Shown here: in pieces, positions 14,333 through 21,345 of the stretch
Numbering within the stretch: the first letter of the stretch is position 1
How the letters are laid out: each line of letters starts with the position of its first letter
Origin: Rickettsiales bacterium
GTDB lineage: Bacteria > Pseudomonadota > Alphaproteobacteria > Rickettsiales > UBA998
Reading direction: 5' to 3'
Assembly (NCBI GenBank): GCA_019749855.1
Contig: JAIEPI010000027.1
Coordinates: 1-21,345 of the forward strand
DNA length: 21,345 nucleotides
The notes under the pieces: generated by a model
What the model saw: only the letters and a program-made list of their open reading frames with translations
Told to the model about the DNA's origin: nothing
Database searches by the model: none
Made by a program: the position numbers and the translations under genes

Positions 14333-14986
14333 ATGGCTTTCCAAAGTTACCGTCAGCGATTCTTGGATGCGATGGGCATTGCGCCCTTGCGTGAGGCGAC
14401 CGCAACGCGAGCGAAAACCGGCTCGCTCGATTGCGAGGAGCTTTTTGGCGAATTACGTGATCACGAGCTTTTGGAGGCGGCTATCAATGCCTTGATCTAT
14501 GATACATTGCTCCATCTTGGCTATAAAATGCCCACAGTAAGGCAATTTAGGCCGATTAATTTTCGCGATAAAGAACAGGCGGACGCAGCACTCACCATGT
14601 TTGCCGCCTTATTCGAGGGGCATAAAGAAGCGCATTACGCGGCCATGAGACAGTGGCTTGCCGAAGGGGCAAGCGAGTTGGCGGCGGGCGAAACGTGGGA
14701 TTCTAAAGACCTCCTCGATGATATCTGTGGGGCACACTTAGAAGGATTTAATGAAGCGCTGGAACACCTGACACATGCCGCCTCAGATCCTCTCGACCGT
14801 GAAGGGCATATGGGTCGGCCAGCCTATGAGCAATTGTGCCAGACCATTGCCAAAATTGTGAGTGCCGCGGAAATACTGGCAAAACATTCACAGAAGAAAC
14901 CCTTAGAGATGGAAGATAACCCTCATCCTGCACTCATCGCAGTGGCGGCGGCACAAGCAGAGCGCCGCTCTAGCGCAGCACGTTAG
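14333..14986 (+). CDS. Hypothetical helical protein, first of a related tandem pair
   Basis: A 217-residue soluble, probably all-helical protein that I do not recognise. Its N-terminal part (RFLDAMGIAPL..., ELRDHELLEAAINALIYDTLLHLGY, about residues 9-63) resembles the start of the next gene product (RFLNAIGVTTP..., ELLDHEEIKTHFSRLARMLLEDFGY), so the two look like diverged duplicates. The C-terminus is alanine-rich and charged. There is no signal peptide, membrane segment or catalytic signature. It is divergent from degQ with only 53 nt between starts, so both promoters must lie within a short shared region or within coding sequence. Its partner begins 10 nt after its stop. Confidence 0.7.
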   Translation: MAFQSYRQRFLDAMGIAPLREATATRAKTGSLDCEELFGELRDHELLEAAINALIYDTLLHLGYKMPTVRQFRPINFRDKEQADAALTMFAALFEGHKEAHYAAMRQWLAEGASELAAGETWDSKDLLDDICGAHLEGFNEALEHLTHAASDPLDREGHMGRPAYEQLCQTIAKIVSAAEILAKHSQKKPLEMEDNPHPALIAVAAAQAERRSSAAR

Positions 14987-14996
14987 GGCGTTGGGG

Positions 14997-15635
14997 ATGA
15001 GCTTTACTCGCGCCGATGCGGCTCGTTTTCTAAACGCGATTGGGGTGACCACGCCGGAGATTCTCACGCCAGAGGCTTACCGTGAATTGCTTGATCATGA
15101 AGAAATTAAAACCCATTTCAGCAGGCTCGCTCGAATGCTGCTCGAAGACTTTGGATATAGCACAGAGCAAACGACTTGCCGGATGCCACTGCATTCAAAG
15201 CCATTAAAAGAGAGTATGCACCAGCTGATTGAGGCGGCTAGTGAAGTAGCGCGGGAAGAATTACAGCTACATTTAATCGAGTATCTCAAGGAATATCATG
15301 AAGACCCTTTCTATGATCCGGATACTTTCAAATCTCATTTTCTTACGGAAGCTAGCGTAGAGAAATCGGTAGCCCTACAAGAATTCTTAACGAGCGCTGA
15401 GATGGCTCATGCCAGCACTCAACCCACTTCCCCTGCTTTGGATGCTCAAGGGAATGCCTTGAAACCCTCGTTGCAACAACAGGATGCAGAGGTATTACAT
15501 GCGATGTGGCAAGCGATAGAGGGGATTAAACAGGCCTCAATCATTGGGGAGGCTGCAACGCTGCATCCTATAATGGCTATGATTAAAGAAGATGCGCTGG
15601 GCTTCACACCCCCGAAAGGACAATTGAGGCATTAA
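14997..15635 (+). CDS. Hypothetical helical protein, second of a related tandem pair
   Basis: A 212-residue soluble protein of unknown function, related in its first ~60 residues to the preceding gene product (shared pattern RFLxAxG, ELxDHE, hydrophobic helix ending in GY). I chose ATG 14997, with AGGG 8 nt upstream, over the TTG at 14991. A Pro/Gln-containing linker (about 140-160) separates the main helical part from a shorter C-terminal helical segment. The gene is cotranscribed with its partner (10-nt gap), and its TAA overlaps a bidirectional terminator shared with the convergent rplQ. Confidence 0.7.
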   Translation: MSFTRADAARFLNAIGVTTPEILTPEAYRELLDHEEIKTHFSRLARMLLEDFGYSTEQTTCRMPLHSKPLKESMHQLIEAASEVAREELQLHLIEYLKEYHEDPFYDPDTFKSHFLTEASVEKSVALQEFLTSAEMAHASTQPTSPALDAQGNALKPSLQQQDAEVLHAMWQAIEGIKQASIIGEAATLHPIMAMIKEDALGFTPPKGQLRH

Positions 15636-15664
15636 AAAAGGCGGCACAAGTGGCCGCCTTTTTT
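15634..15664. terminator. Bidirectional intrinsic terminator
   Basis: AAAAAAGGCGGC (15634-15645), a 7-nt loop, and GCCGCCTTTTTT (15653-15664) form a perfect 12-bp inverted repeat with a GC-rich 6-bp core and A/T tracts on both sides. It serves the plus-strand gene ending at 15635 and the ribosomal operon ending with rplQ on the minus strand. Confidence 0.9.
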
Positions 15665-15684
15665 ATGAATATTGCTGGCGAGCG

Positions 15685-16116
15685 TTATGCTGCCTCTGAC
15701 TCATCATCGCTGTCAACAAACTGTACCGGACCGGAATCCAGACCTTTCGCTGATTCATCACGGTCAACAAACTCAATGATCGCCATCGGCGCATTATCAC
15801 CAAAACGGAAGCCTGCTTTCATGATGCGGATATAGCCACCGCTGCGGTTTTTGTAACGCTCAGAGAGCACATCAAACAGCTTGCTCACCATCGTGGTGTC
15901 ATTATGCATGCGCGCGAGCGCCAGACGACGATTAGCCAGCGTGCCCCCTTTACCAAGCGTAATGAGTTTTTCCACATAGGGGCGTAACTCTTTCGCCTTT
16001 GGCAGGGTAGTGGAAATCTGCTCATGCTTCACCAGCGCCAATGCCATATTGGCAAAGGTCGCCTTACGGTGCGAGCTGGTGCGACCCAGTTTGCGGCCAC
16101 TGATTCCATGTTTCAT
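15685..16116 (-). CDS. rplQ: 50S ribosomal protein L17
   Basis: A 143-residue L17 of the large subunit, near the polypeptide exit tunnel. The N-terminal MKHGISGRKLGRTSSHRKATFANMALALVKHEQISTTLPKAKELRPYVEKLITLGK is a textbook match, and the RLALARMHNDTTMVSKLFDVLSERYKNRSGGYIRIMKAGFRFGDNAPMAIIEFVDR region is complete. It has an acidic C-terminal extension of about 20 residues (DSDDESEAA). It is the last gene of the operon, followed by a strong terminator. The ribosome binding site TGGAGA lies directly at the end of the heptad-repeat hairpin that fills the gap to rpoA. Confidence 0.98.
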   Translation of the reverse strand: MKHGISGRKLGRTSSHRKATFANMALALVKHEQISTTLPKAKELRPYVEKLITLGKGGTLANRRLALARMHNDTTMVSKLFDVLSERYKNRSGGYIRIMKAGFRFGDNAPMAIIEFVDRDESAKGLDSGPVQFVDSDDESEAA

Positions 16117-16130
16117 TGTCGTAATCTCCA

Positions 16131-16200
16131 GGTTTTAGGTTCTAGGTGTTAGGTTTTAGCGAGCCATGAGCTAACATCTAAAACCTAAAAACTAACACCT
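16131..16200 (-). repeat. Heptad-repeat hairpin filling the rpoA-rplQ gap
   Basis: On the plus strand four heptads GGTTTTA, GGTTCTA, GGTGTTA, GGTTTTA (16131-16158) face four heptads CTAACAT, CTAAAAC, CTAAAAA, CTAACAC plus CT (16171-16200) across a 12-nt loop. The arms are complementary at about 23 of 29 positions. The right edge reaches the last base of the rpoA stop codon; the left edge abuts the rplQ ribosome binding site. It is similar in design but not in unit sequence to the arrays at 17234-17304 and around 5809-6195. Confidence 0.85.
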
Positions 16201-17225
16201 CAGTAAGGTTCTTCGTAACGTCGTGCCAGTTCTTCGATATTTTCTGGCGGCCAGTCATTCACATCCATGCCGAATCGCAGACCCATGCTTTGCAGCACTT
16301 CTTTAATCTCGGTCAAAGATTTGCGACCAAAGTTCGGCGTCTTCAACATTTCACTCTCAGTTTTCTGTACCAGATCACCGATGTAAACGATGTTATCGTT
16401 TTTCAGGCAATTGGCCGAACGCACTGACAATTCAAGCTCGTCTACTTTCTTCAGCAAATACGGGCTGAATGGCAGCTCTGAACGCTCACCGCGCTCTTCA
16501 GCCACCGGAACGTCTTCAAAGTTGACGAACAGGCGCAACTGATCTTGCAGAATACGTGAGGCCAGCGCCAGCGCATCATCAGGCGTCAACGAGCCATCCG
16601 TGGTGATATCAAGAATGAGCTTGTCGTAGTCAGTTTGTTGACCCACGCGAGCGTTTTCAACTTTATAGGCCACGTTGGTGACGGGGCTGAACAGTGAATC
16701 CACAGGAATCACACCAATCGGTGCGTCTTCCGAACGGTTGCGTGAGGCCGGAACGTAGCCTTTGCCCACTTCAACAATCAGCTCCATATTGAGGTTTGCA
16801 CCCTTATCCAGCGTGCAAATGACGAGGTCTTTGTTGATGATTTCAACGTCAGCATCGGTCTGGATCATCGCAGCCGTGACTTCGCCTGCCTGATTCGAGC
16901 GCAGATACATGCGCTTACGTTCAGCCGAATGTGCTTTCAGCTTCAAATCCTTGATGTTGAGAATAATGCTGGTGACATCTTCACGCACACCTGGAATGGC
17001 GGAGAATTCATGAAGCACACCTTCAATTTTGATGGACGTCACCGCAGCGCCTTGCAGCGAAGACAGCAGAATGCGGCGCAACGCTACACCCAGCGTAATA
17101 CCGAAACCACGCTCCAAAGGCTCTGCAACAATGGTAGCGCGTTTGTTGTCGTTTTTCGACGGCTCAATGTTGAGCTTTGCCGGTTTAATGAGATCCTGCC
17201 AGTTTTTATTTAGAATGTTTGCCAT
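16200..17225 (-). CDS. rpoA: DNA-directed RNA polymerase alpha subunit
   Basis: A 341-residue RNA polymerase alpha subunit. The N-terminal dimerisation domain (about 1-238) nucleates core assembly. The C-terminal domain (about 258-325) carries the UP-element/activator contact motif LSVRSANCLK with R269 and N272, matching E. coli R265 and N268, and the helix-hairpin TPNFGRKSLTEIKEVL. The C-terminal tail WPPENIEELARRYEEPY is of alphaproteobacterial type. Both the gap before it (to rpsK) and the gap after it (to rplQ) are occupied by heptad-repeat hairpins of about 82 nt. The nearest Shine-Dalgarno-like AGGA falls inside the last heptad of the upstream array, about 12 nt from the ATG. Confidence 0.98.
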   Translation of the reverse strand: MANILNKNWQDLIKPAKLNIEPSKNDNKRATIVAEPLERGFGITLGVALRRILLSSLQGAAVTSIKIEGVLHEFSAIPGVREDVTSIILNIKDLKLKAHSAERKRMYLRSNQAGEVTAAMIQTDADVEIINKDLVICTLDKGANLNMELIVEVGKGYVPASRNRSEDAPIGVIPVDSLFSPVTNVAYKVENARVGQQTDYDKLILDITTDGSLTPDDALALASRILQDQLRLFVNFEDVPVAEERGERSELPFSPYLLKKVDELELSVRSANCLKNDNIVYIGDLVQKTESEMLKTPNFGRKSLTEIKEVLQSMGLRFGMDVNDWPPENIEELARRYEEPY

Positions 17226-17233
17226 GTTCTATC

Positions 17234-17304
17234 GGTTCCTGGTTACTGGTTTCTGGTTTTCTATGAAACGACCGCTAGCAACCAGCAACTAGCAACCTGC
17301 AACT
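17234..17304 (-). repeat. Heptad-repeat hairpin filling the rpsK-rpoA gap
   Basis: Plus-strand heptads GGTTCCT, GGTTACT, GGTTTCT, GGTTTTC (17234-17261) face AGCAACC, AGCAACT, AGCAACC, TGCAACT (17277-17304) across a loop of about 15 nt. The reverse complement of the second arm agrees with the first at about 14 of 18 core positions. The array starts 3 nt from the rpsK stop codon and ends about 8 nt from the rpoA start. The whole gap is 82 nt. Confidence 0.85.
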
Positions 17305-17307
17305 CAA

Positions 17308-17706
17308 TTATACGCGACGACGCTTGGGCGGACGGCACCCATTATGCGGTACCGGAGTCACGTCTTTGATCGAAGTGATGTTGAAACCCACGGACTGCAA
17401 GGCTCGCAGCGCTGATTCACGACCCGCACCCGGGCCTTTTACCAGAATCTCAATGGTTTTCATGCCATGCTCAGATGCCTTCTGACCCGCTGACTCAGCC
17501 GCCACCTGTGCCGCGTACGGCGTGGATTTGCGTGACCCTTTGAAGCCGTGGCTGCCACAGGATGACCATGCAACCGTGTTACCATTCGTATCCGTAATGG
17601 TGACGATCGTGTTATTGAACGACGCGTTCACGTGTGCAACGCCGATGGTAATATTTTTACGCTCGCGCTTCTTAATGCGTGCTGCGTTAGTTTCTTGCTT
17701 CGCCAT
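17308..17706 (-). CDS. rpsK: 30S ribosomal protein S11
   Basis: A 132-residue S11 of the small-subunit platform. The sequence KKRERKNITIGVAHVNASFNNTIVTITDTNGNTVAWSSCGSHGFKGSRKSTPYAAQVAAE and the C-terminal GPGAGRESALRALQSVGFNITSIKDVTPVPHNGCRPPKRRRV are diagnostic. I chose ATG 17706 (MAKQETNAARIKK) rather than the TTG at 17721, which would add five residues. It lies 25 nt downstream of rpsM. Confidence 0.98.
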   Translation of the reverse strand: MAKQETNAARIKKRERKNITIGVAHVNASFNNTIVTITDTNGNTVAWSSCGSHGFKGSRKSTPYAAQVAAESAGQKASEHGMKTIEILVKGPGAGRESALRALQSVGFNITSIKDVTPVPHNGCRPPKRRRV

Positions 17707-17731
17707 GTTTCTGCCTAACAAAGAGGGTTAG

Positions 17732-18100
17732 TTATTTCTTTTTACCCGCAATCGCAACGGCTTTGCCCTTGCGTGTGCGTGCATTCGTATGTGTGCGCTG
17801 GCCACGAACCGGCAGACGCTTGCGATGACGCAGGCCGCGATAGCAGGCCAAATCCATCAGGCGCTTAATGTTCATTGACACCTCACGGCGCAACTCACCT
17901 TCAACGGTGTAGTCAGCATCAATGATCTCGCGAAGCTTAATCACTTCGCCTTCGGTCAGCTGATTAATACGCTTGCTATGGTCAAGACCTGCCTTGGAGC
18001 AGATGTCCTCGGAGAGTTTTGAACCAATGCCATGAATGTAGGTAAGCCCGATAATCAGACGCTTGCCCGAGGGAATGTTTACACCGGCGATACGTGCCAC
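17732..18100 (-). CDS. rpsM: 30S ribosomal protein S13
   Basis: A 122-residue S13 of the small-subunit head, contacting the P-site tRNA and the L5 bridge. ARIAGVNIPSGKRLIIGLTYIHGIGS and the basic C-terminal RGLRHRKRLPVRGQRTHTNARTRKGKAVAIAGKKK are diagnostic. It starts with GTG at 18100, preceded by AAGGAA. The 134-nt gap to adk upstream shows no gene and no clear promoter; a short hairpin (TACGGC/GCCGTA, 18238-18257) at the end of adk lacks a T tract on this strand. Confidence 0.98.
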   Translation of the reverse strand: MARIAGVNIPSGKRLIIGLTYIHGIGSKLSEDICSKAGLDHSKRINQLTEGEVIKLREIIDADYTVEGELRREVSMNIKRLMDLACYRGLRHRKRLPVRGQRTHTNARTRKGKAVAIAGKKK

Positions 18101-18234
18101 GCTCAGATTCCTTTCGATGAATCAATTTCTATATATTTCCCAGAAACTTCCCCCGCAAACACATGAGCGCTTTAGGCGGAAGTATGCCGAAAAGAGGCTG
18201 CATCATACGGGGATTTACTATGAAGTCAATCCCT

Positions 18235-18894
18235 CTATACGGCTTTTTTAGGCCGTAAAATTGACTCAATCAGACCCATCACGATATCAATATCTGCCAT
18301 GCCGTCCACCGAGACCAAAACCCCCTTGGCTTCATAGTAGGGAAGCAAGGGTGCCGTCTGCAAATGATAGGCCTCAAGACGCTTGGCAACCGTTTCAGCT
18401 TTGTCATCGGCGCGACGGGAAAATTCCTTAGAGCCACACATATCACAGACACCGGCAATAGCGGGCTGTTTGTGAGCATCATGATAGCCCTCGCCACATG
18501 AGGCGCAGGAAAAACGCCCCGAAATACGCTCGACCAAAATAGAATCCTGAACCTCAAGCTCAATGACATGGTCCAGTGGGGTGCCCACATCTTTTAACAT
18601 CATGTCCAGCGCCTCAGCCTGCGCCAGAGTGCGCGGAAAACCATCGAGAATAAAACCCTGCTGACAGTCAGGCTGCGCAATACGCTCACGGATCAGATTA
18701 ATCATAATCTCATCATCAACCAGCGCGCCACGCGTCATGATTTCTTTCACGTGCTTGCCCAGCTCACTGCCGGACTGTGCGGCTTCACGCAGCATGTCAC
18801 CGGTGGAGAGCTTCGCCAGCCGAAACATTTTCTGTAAGTGGCTTGCCTGCGTCCCTTTTCCAGCACCAGGAGGGCCCAGTAAAATAAGATTCAT
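18235..18894 (-). CDS. adk: Adenylate kinase, zinc-LID type
   Basis: A 219-residue adenylate kinase converting AMP and ATP to two ADP. P-loop GPPGAGKGT (7-15); AMP-binding TGDMLR (31-36) and DGFPRT (84-89). The LID domain carries a four-cysteine zinc site (C130, C133, C150, C153), a structural zinc-binding variant seen in Gram-positives and some alphaproteobacteria. The ribosome binding site GGAGG lies across the end of secY, and the ATG is 2 nt beyond the secY stop codon, so translation is coupled. Its position between secY and rpsM is usual. Confidence 0.97.
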   Translation of the reverse strand: MNLILLGPPGAGKGTQASHLQKMFRLAKLSTGDMLREAAQSGSELGKHVKEIMTRGALVDDEIMINLIRERIAQPDCQQGFILDGFPRTLAQAEALDMMLKDVGTPLDHVIELEVQDSILVERISGRFSCASCGEGYHDAHKQPAIAGVCDMCGSKEFSRRADDKAETVAKRLEAYHLQTAPLLPYYEAKGVLVSVDGMADIDIVMGLIESILRPKKAV

Positions 18895-18896
18895 CG

Positions 18897-20237
18897 CTAC
18901 CTCCGGCCTTTTAAGCGGGCTTTTTTGATCAGCCCCTCATATTGATGCGCAAATAAATGCGATTGCACCTGCGTGACAAAATCCATCATCACATTCACGA
19001 CAATCAGCAGACTCGTGCCACCAAGATAAAAGGGCACAGAATATTCTGCAATGAGGATTTCAGGCACGGTGCACACAAAAGCAATGTAGCACCCACCAAT
19101 CAGGGTCAGGCGGGTCAACACATAATCAAGATACGTCGCCGTTTGTTTGCCCGGACGGATGCCCGGAACAAAACCACCATTCTTCTTTAAATTTTCTGCC
19201 GTTTCCTCGGGATTAAAAACAACCGCCGTGTAGAAGAAAGAGAAGAAGAGGATAATACTCACATACAGCAGGATATAAAGTGGCTGTCCATGCGATAGAT
19301 GCGAGGTAATGGTCGAGAGCCAGCCCGGCGCACTGCCCTGATTGAACTGCGCAATCGTTAGCGGGAAAAGAAGGATTGAGCTGGCAAAAATCGGTGGGAT
19401 CACCCCTGCCGTATTCACCTTGAGGGGCAAGTGACTGCTGTCACCAGCAAACATACGATTGCCCACTTGCCGTTTGGGATATTGGATAGTGATGCGTCGT
19501 TGAGCGCGTTCCATAAACACGATAAACGCCAGCAGACCGAGCGCCACGATAATAATCATCAACACGACTCCGGTGCTGATCGCGCCCTTACGGCCCAACT
19601 CAAAAAATCCGGCCAAAGCGCCCGGCAAGTTAGCCACAATGCCCGTAAAGATTATCAGCGAAATCCCATTGCCAATGCCGCGCGCCGTAATTTGTTCACC
19701 GAGCCACATGAGAAATATGGTGCCGCCGGTTAAGGTAATCATCGTACTGATGCGAAAGAACAGTCCGGGATCAATCACAGCGGAACCGGAAGGGCCGGTG
19801 GTTTTTTCCAGACCCACCGCAATTCCATATGCCTGAACGGCTGCAAGCAGAACCGTGCCGTAGCGTGTGTACTGATTAATTCGGCGACGCCCTGATTCAC
19901 CCTCTTTTTTCAGCGCCTGCAGACTTGGTATAGTGACAGACAAGAGCTGCATAATAATAGAGGAGGAAATATACGGGAGAATGGCCAGTGCAAAAATGGT
20001 CATGCGGCCCAGCGCCCCGCCAGAAAACATGTTAAAGATGCCGAGCACGCCACCTGCTTGTTGTTTAAAAATCTCGGCCAGCACGGCCGGATCAATCCCG
20101 GGAATCGGAATATACGTGCCAATGCGATAGACCAACAACGCACCCACCACAAACCATAGACGCTTTTTCAGTTCTGTTGCGCGACCAAGCACACGCAAGT
20201 CTATTGTGGACGCAAGCCGTTCAGCGGCAGAAACCAT
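18897..20237 (-). CDS. secY: Protein translocase subunit SecY
   Basis: A 446-residue SecY, the channel of the Sec translocon in the inner membrane. Ten transmembrane segments can be followed. Typical pieces are TYIPIPGID near 45, GVLGIFNMFSGGAL, PYISSSIIMQLL, GNGISLIIFTGIVA, RRITIQYPKRQVG and the C-terminal KKNGGFVPGIRPGK. The start ATG at 20237 is preceded by TGAGGT. In most bacteria rplO directly precedes secY; here a response-regulator gene sits between them, with an 18-nt gap to secY. Confidence 0.98.
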   Translation of the reverse strand: MVSAAERLASTIDLRVLGRATELKKRLWFVVGALLVYRIGTYIPIPGIDPAVLAEIFKQQAGGVLGIFNMFSGGALGRMTIFALAILPYISSSIIMQLLSVTIPSLQALKKEGESGRRRINQYTRYGTVLLAAVQAYGIAVGLEKTTGPSGSAVIDPGLFFRISTMITLTGGTIFLMWLGEQITARGIGNGISLIIFTGIVANLPGALAGFFELGRKGAISTGVVLMIIIVALGLLAFIVFMERAQRRITIQYPKRQVGNRMFAGDSSHLPLKVNTAGVIPPIFASSILLFPLTIAQFNQGSAPGWLSTITSHLSHGQPLYILLYVSIILFFSFFYTAVVFNPEETAENLKKNGGFVPGIRPGKQTATYLDYVLTRLTLIGGCYIAFVCTVPEILIAEYSVPFYLGGTSLLIVVNVMMDFVTQVQSHLFAHQYEGLIKKARLKGRR

Positions 20238-20255
20238 CGCAATACCTCATCAATT

Positions 20256-20714
20256 TTAAACGCTATATCTAATGTTTTCCGAAGGCGGCGCAAGGTCTTT
20301 TATATATTGTAATAGCAGTTTCATCCCCTGCGGCCCTTCAATGGTGGTTTTAGGAATCACAAAATCGGCCAATGAGCTATCCTGTAATGCGAGCATGCCC
20401 TGTGTGGAGAGAGGGGCGCTGGTTACCAGAATAACCGGAAGAGCACCACCCGACTCCTTGTAGGATTGACACCACGCTTCACCTGCAGCGTAGGTCTGCG
20501 AGTGCTCAATGTTATCATCTGAAATAATCAATGAAGGGCGCTTTGCAGTGATCATGGCATTGATGTTTTGGTGATCAGCCGCAAGAAAAACTGCGTAGCC
20601 TTCTGCTGCAAGGACATCGCGCAAAATCTCGGCAAAATAAGGATTGTCATCGATAATCAAAATGCACTGCTTTTGCACACCCGTCGGTTTTTCCCGTCGG
20701 GTCGAACGCGGCAT
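20256..20714 (-). CDS. Stand-alone response regulator receiver (REC) domain protein
   Basis: A 152-residue single-domain response regulator with no output domain. After a basic N-terminal tail (about 1-15) comes a full REC fold: ILIIDDN with acidic D22/D23, PSLIISDD with the likely phospho-acceptor D66, ILVTSAP with T98, and VIPKTT with K122. All the residues needed for phosphorylation are present, so it is predicted to be active, signalling through protein contacts. No kinase is encoded in the window. It begins 2 nt after the rplO stop and ends 18 nt before secY, so it should be transcribed with ribosomal proteins, which is unusual. The start codon is well placed, although upstream codons belong to rplO. 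Confidence 0.9.
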   Translation of the reverse strand: MPRSTRREKPTGVQKQCILIIDDNPYFAEILRDVLAAEGYAVFLAADHQNINAMITAKRPSLIISDDNIEHSQTYAAGEAWCQSYKESGGALPVILVTSAPLSTQGMLALQDSSLADFVIPKTTIEGPQGMKLLLQYIKDLAPPSENIRYSV

Positions 20715-20716
20715 CC

Positions 20717-21196
20717 TTAGGCAGCCGCGCTTTCCTGCGCCGCCGTCACCGTCACCGTACCACCAAGCTTCTCTACGCTGGCAACCGCAGTTTTGGAGGC
20801 TTTGTCAACAGTGATCGAAAGTTTGACTTTCAACTCACCATTACCCAAAAGCTTCACCAGCGCGTTAGCATTGCGAATCAAACCCGCCTGCACGAGCGTT
20901 TCCTTCGTGATGGCTGCTTTGCTATCAAGCAGGTTTGTATCAACCGAGCGCTGCAGATCAGCAAGGTTGAACACCTGATACTCAGTACGCGTATAATTTT
21001 TAAAGCCGCGTTTAGGCAGACGGCGATGCAAAGGCATCTGTCCACCTTCAAAGCCGTTAATGGAAACACCGGTACGCGACTTCTGACCTTTATAGCCGCG
21101 CCCTCCGGTTTTACCTTTTCCAGAGCCAATACCACGACCAATAATCATCTTACGATGACGGGCACCTTTATTGTCTGCAATCTCATTCAGTTTCAT
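20717..21196 (-). CDS. rplO: 50S ribosomal protein L15
   Basis: A 159-residue L15, a late-assembly large-subunit protein. The N-terminal MKLNEIADNKGARHRKMIIGRGIGSGKGKTGGRGYKGQKSR and GFEGGQMPLHRRLPKRGF are diagnostic; the C-terminal half forms the globular domain, ending in an alanine-rich tail. The ribosome binding site AGGAGA precedes the ATG. It follows rpmD with a gap of about 40 nt. Confidence 0.98.
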   Translation of the reverse strand: MKLNEIADNKGARHRKMIIGRGIGSGKGKTGGRGYKGQKSRTGVSINGFEGGQMPLHRRLPKRGFKNYTRTEYQVFNLADLQRSVDTNLLDSKAAITKETLVQAGLIRNANALVKLLGNGELKVKLSITVDKASKTAVASVEKLGGTVTVTAAQESAAA

Positions 21197-21236
21197 CTTA
21201 CGTCTCCTATGGTGGCGGGCATAACACCCTAAGTGG

Positions 21237-21345
21237 CTACTGAACCACCTTCACCAGATGTTGTACTTTGTTAATCATACCGCGAACGGAAGGTGTATCT
21301 TCCAGAGTACTGGTACGGTTTATTTTATTCAGGCCAAGACCAATC
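21237..21345 (-). CDS. rpmD: 50S ribosomal protein L30 (partial; N-terminus beyond the window)
   Basis: The last 35 residues of L30 (IGLGLNKINRTSTL... ending KVVQ) are read from the window edge to a TAG at 21237-21239. The GLGLNKIN and VRGMINKVQHLV pieces identify it. About 25 N-terminal residues are outside the window. The order rpmD-rplO is standard. Confidence 0.95.
   Translation of the reverse strand, partial: IGLGLNKINRTSTLEDTPSVRGMINKVQHLVKVVQ

Noticed and set aside
16131..16200. CRISPR array or telomere-like repeat interpretation of the heptads
   Set aside because: There are no spacers, the units are only 7 bp and they are arranged as two complementary arms; this does not fit CRISPR.
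18238..18257. Terminator at the end of adk
   Set aside because: The stem TACGGC/GCCGTA has no T tract on the transcribed strand and lies within the coding end of adk; the operon continues into rpsM.

Overview
The window looks like a chromosomal segment of an alphaproteobacterium of moderate GC content. Three things point there. An ATP12-type F1-ATPase assembly chaperone is present, a family largely restricted to alphaproteobacteria and mitochondria. The minus-strand order S11-RpoA-L17 / DegQ-RarA-CrcB-RluC-ATP12 is a familiar alphaproteobacterial arrangement. The biotin-dependent acyl-CoA carboxylase pair and the short form of NrdA also fit. I cannot place it below class level from sequence alone.

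Layout. Positions 1-1618 (minus) hold the N-terminal part of class I ribonucleotide reductase NrdA. It is preceded by an unusually long, AT-rich leader with nested hairpins and an NrdR-type operator far upstream. Positions 2142-3778 (plus) hold a small membrane protein and an unrecognised helical protein, separated by a terminator-like hairpin and a mini-ORF. Positions 3782-7759 (minus) hold the acyl-CoA carboxylase operon, pccB then pccA, interrupted by a four-helix-bundle (S23/IVS-type) gene bracketed by inverted 7-bp repeat arrays. Positions 7846-10655 (minus) hold a secreted hypothetical protein, ATP12, RluC and CrcB. Positions 10656-11565 are an AT-rich island carrying one unknown gene on the plus strand. 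Positions 11566-14279 (minus) hold RarA and DegQ. Positions 14333-15635 (plus) hold two related hypothetical genes. From 15685 to the end (minus) lies the 3' end of the ribosomal-protein operon: rpmD (partial), rplO, a stand-alone response regulator, secY, adk, rpsM, rpsK, rpoA and rplQ.

The most interesting signal is a set of short arrays with strict 7-bp periodicity in three intercistronic gaps (pccB/pccA, rpsK/rpoA, rpoA/rplQ). Each is arranged as two complementary arms, and each begins at or within 3 nt of the upstream gene's stop codon. At two loci the arms form a compact hairpin. At the third, the 'loop' contains a complete four-helix-bundle gene. This resembles the empty and ORF-bearing forms of 23S rRNA intervening sequences, which encode the same protein family, and suggests an undescribed intercistronic hairpin element. 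Other items worth checking are the response regulator inside the ribosomal operon, an isoleucine at the acyl-CoA specificity position of PccB, a possible RNA structure masking the rluC ribosome binding site, and the nrdA leader.
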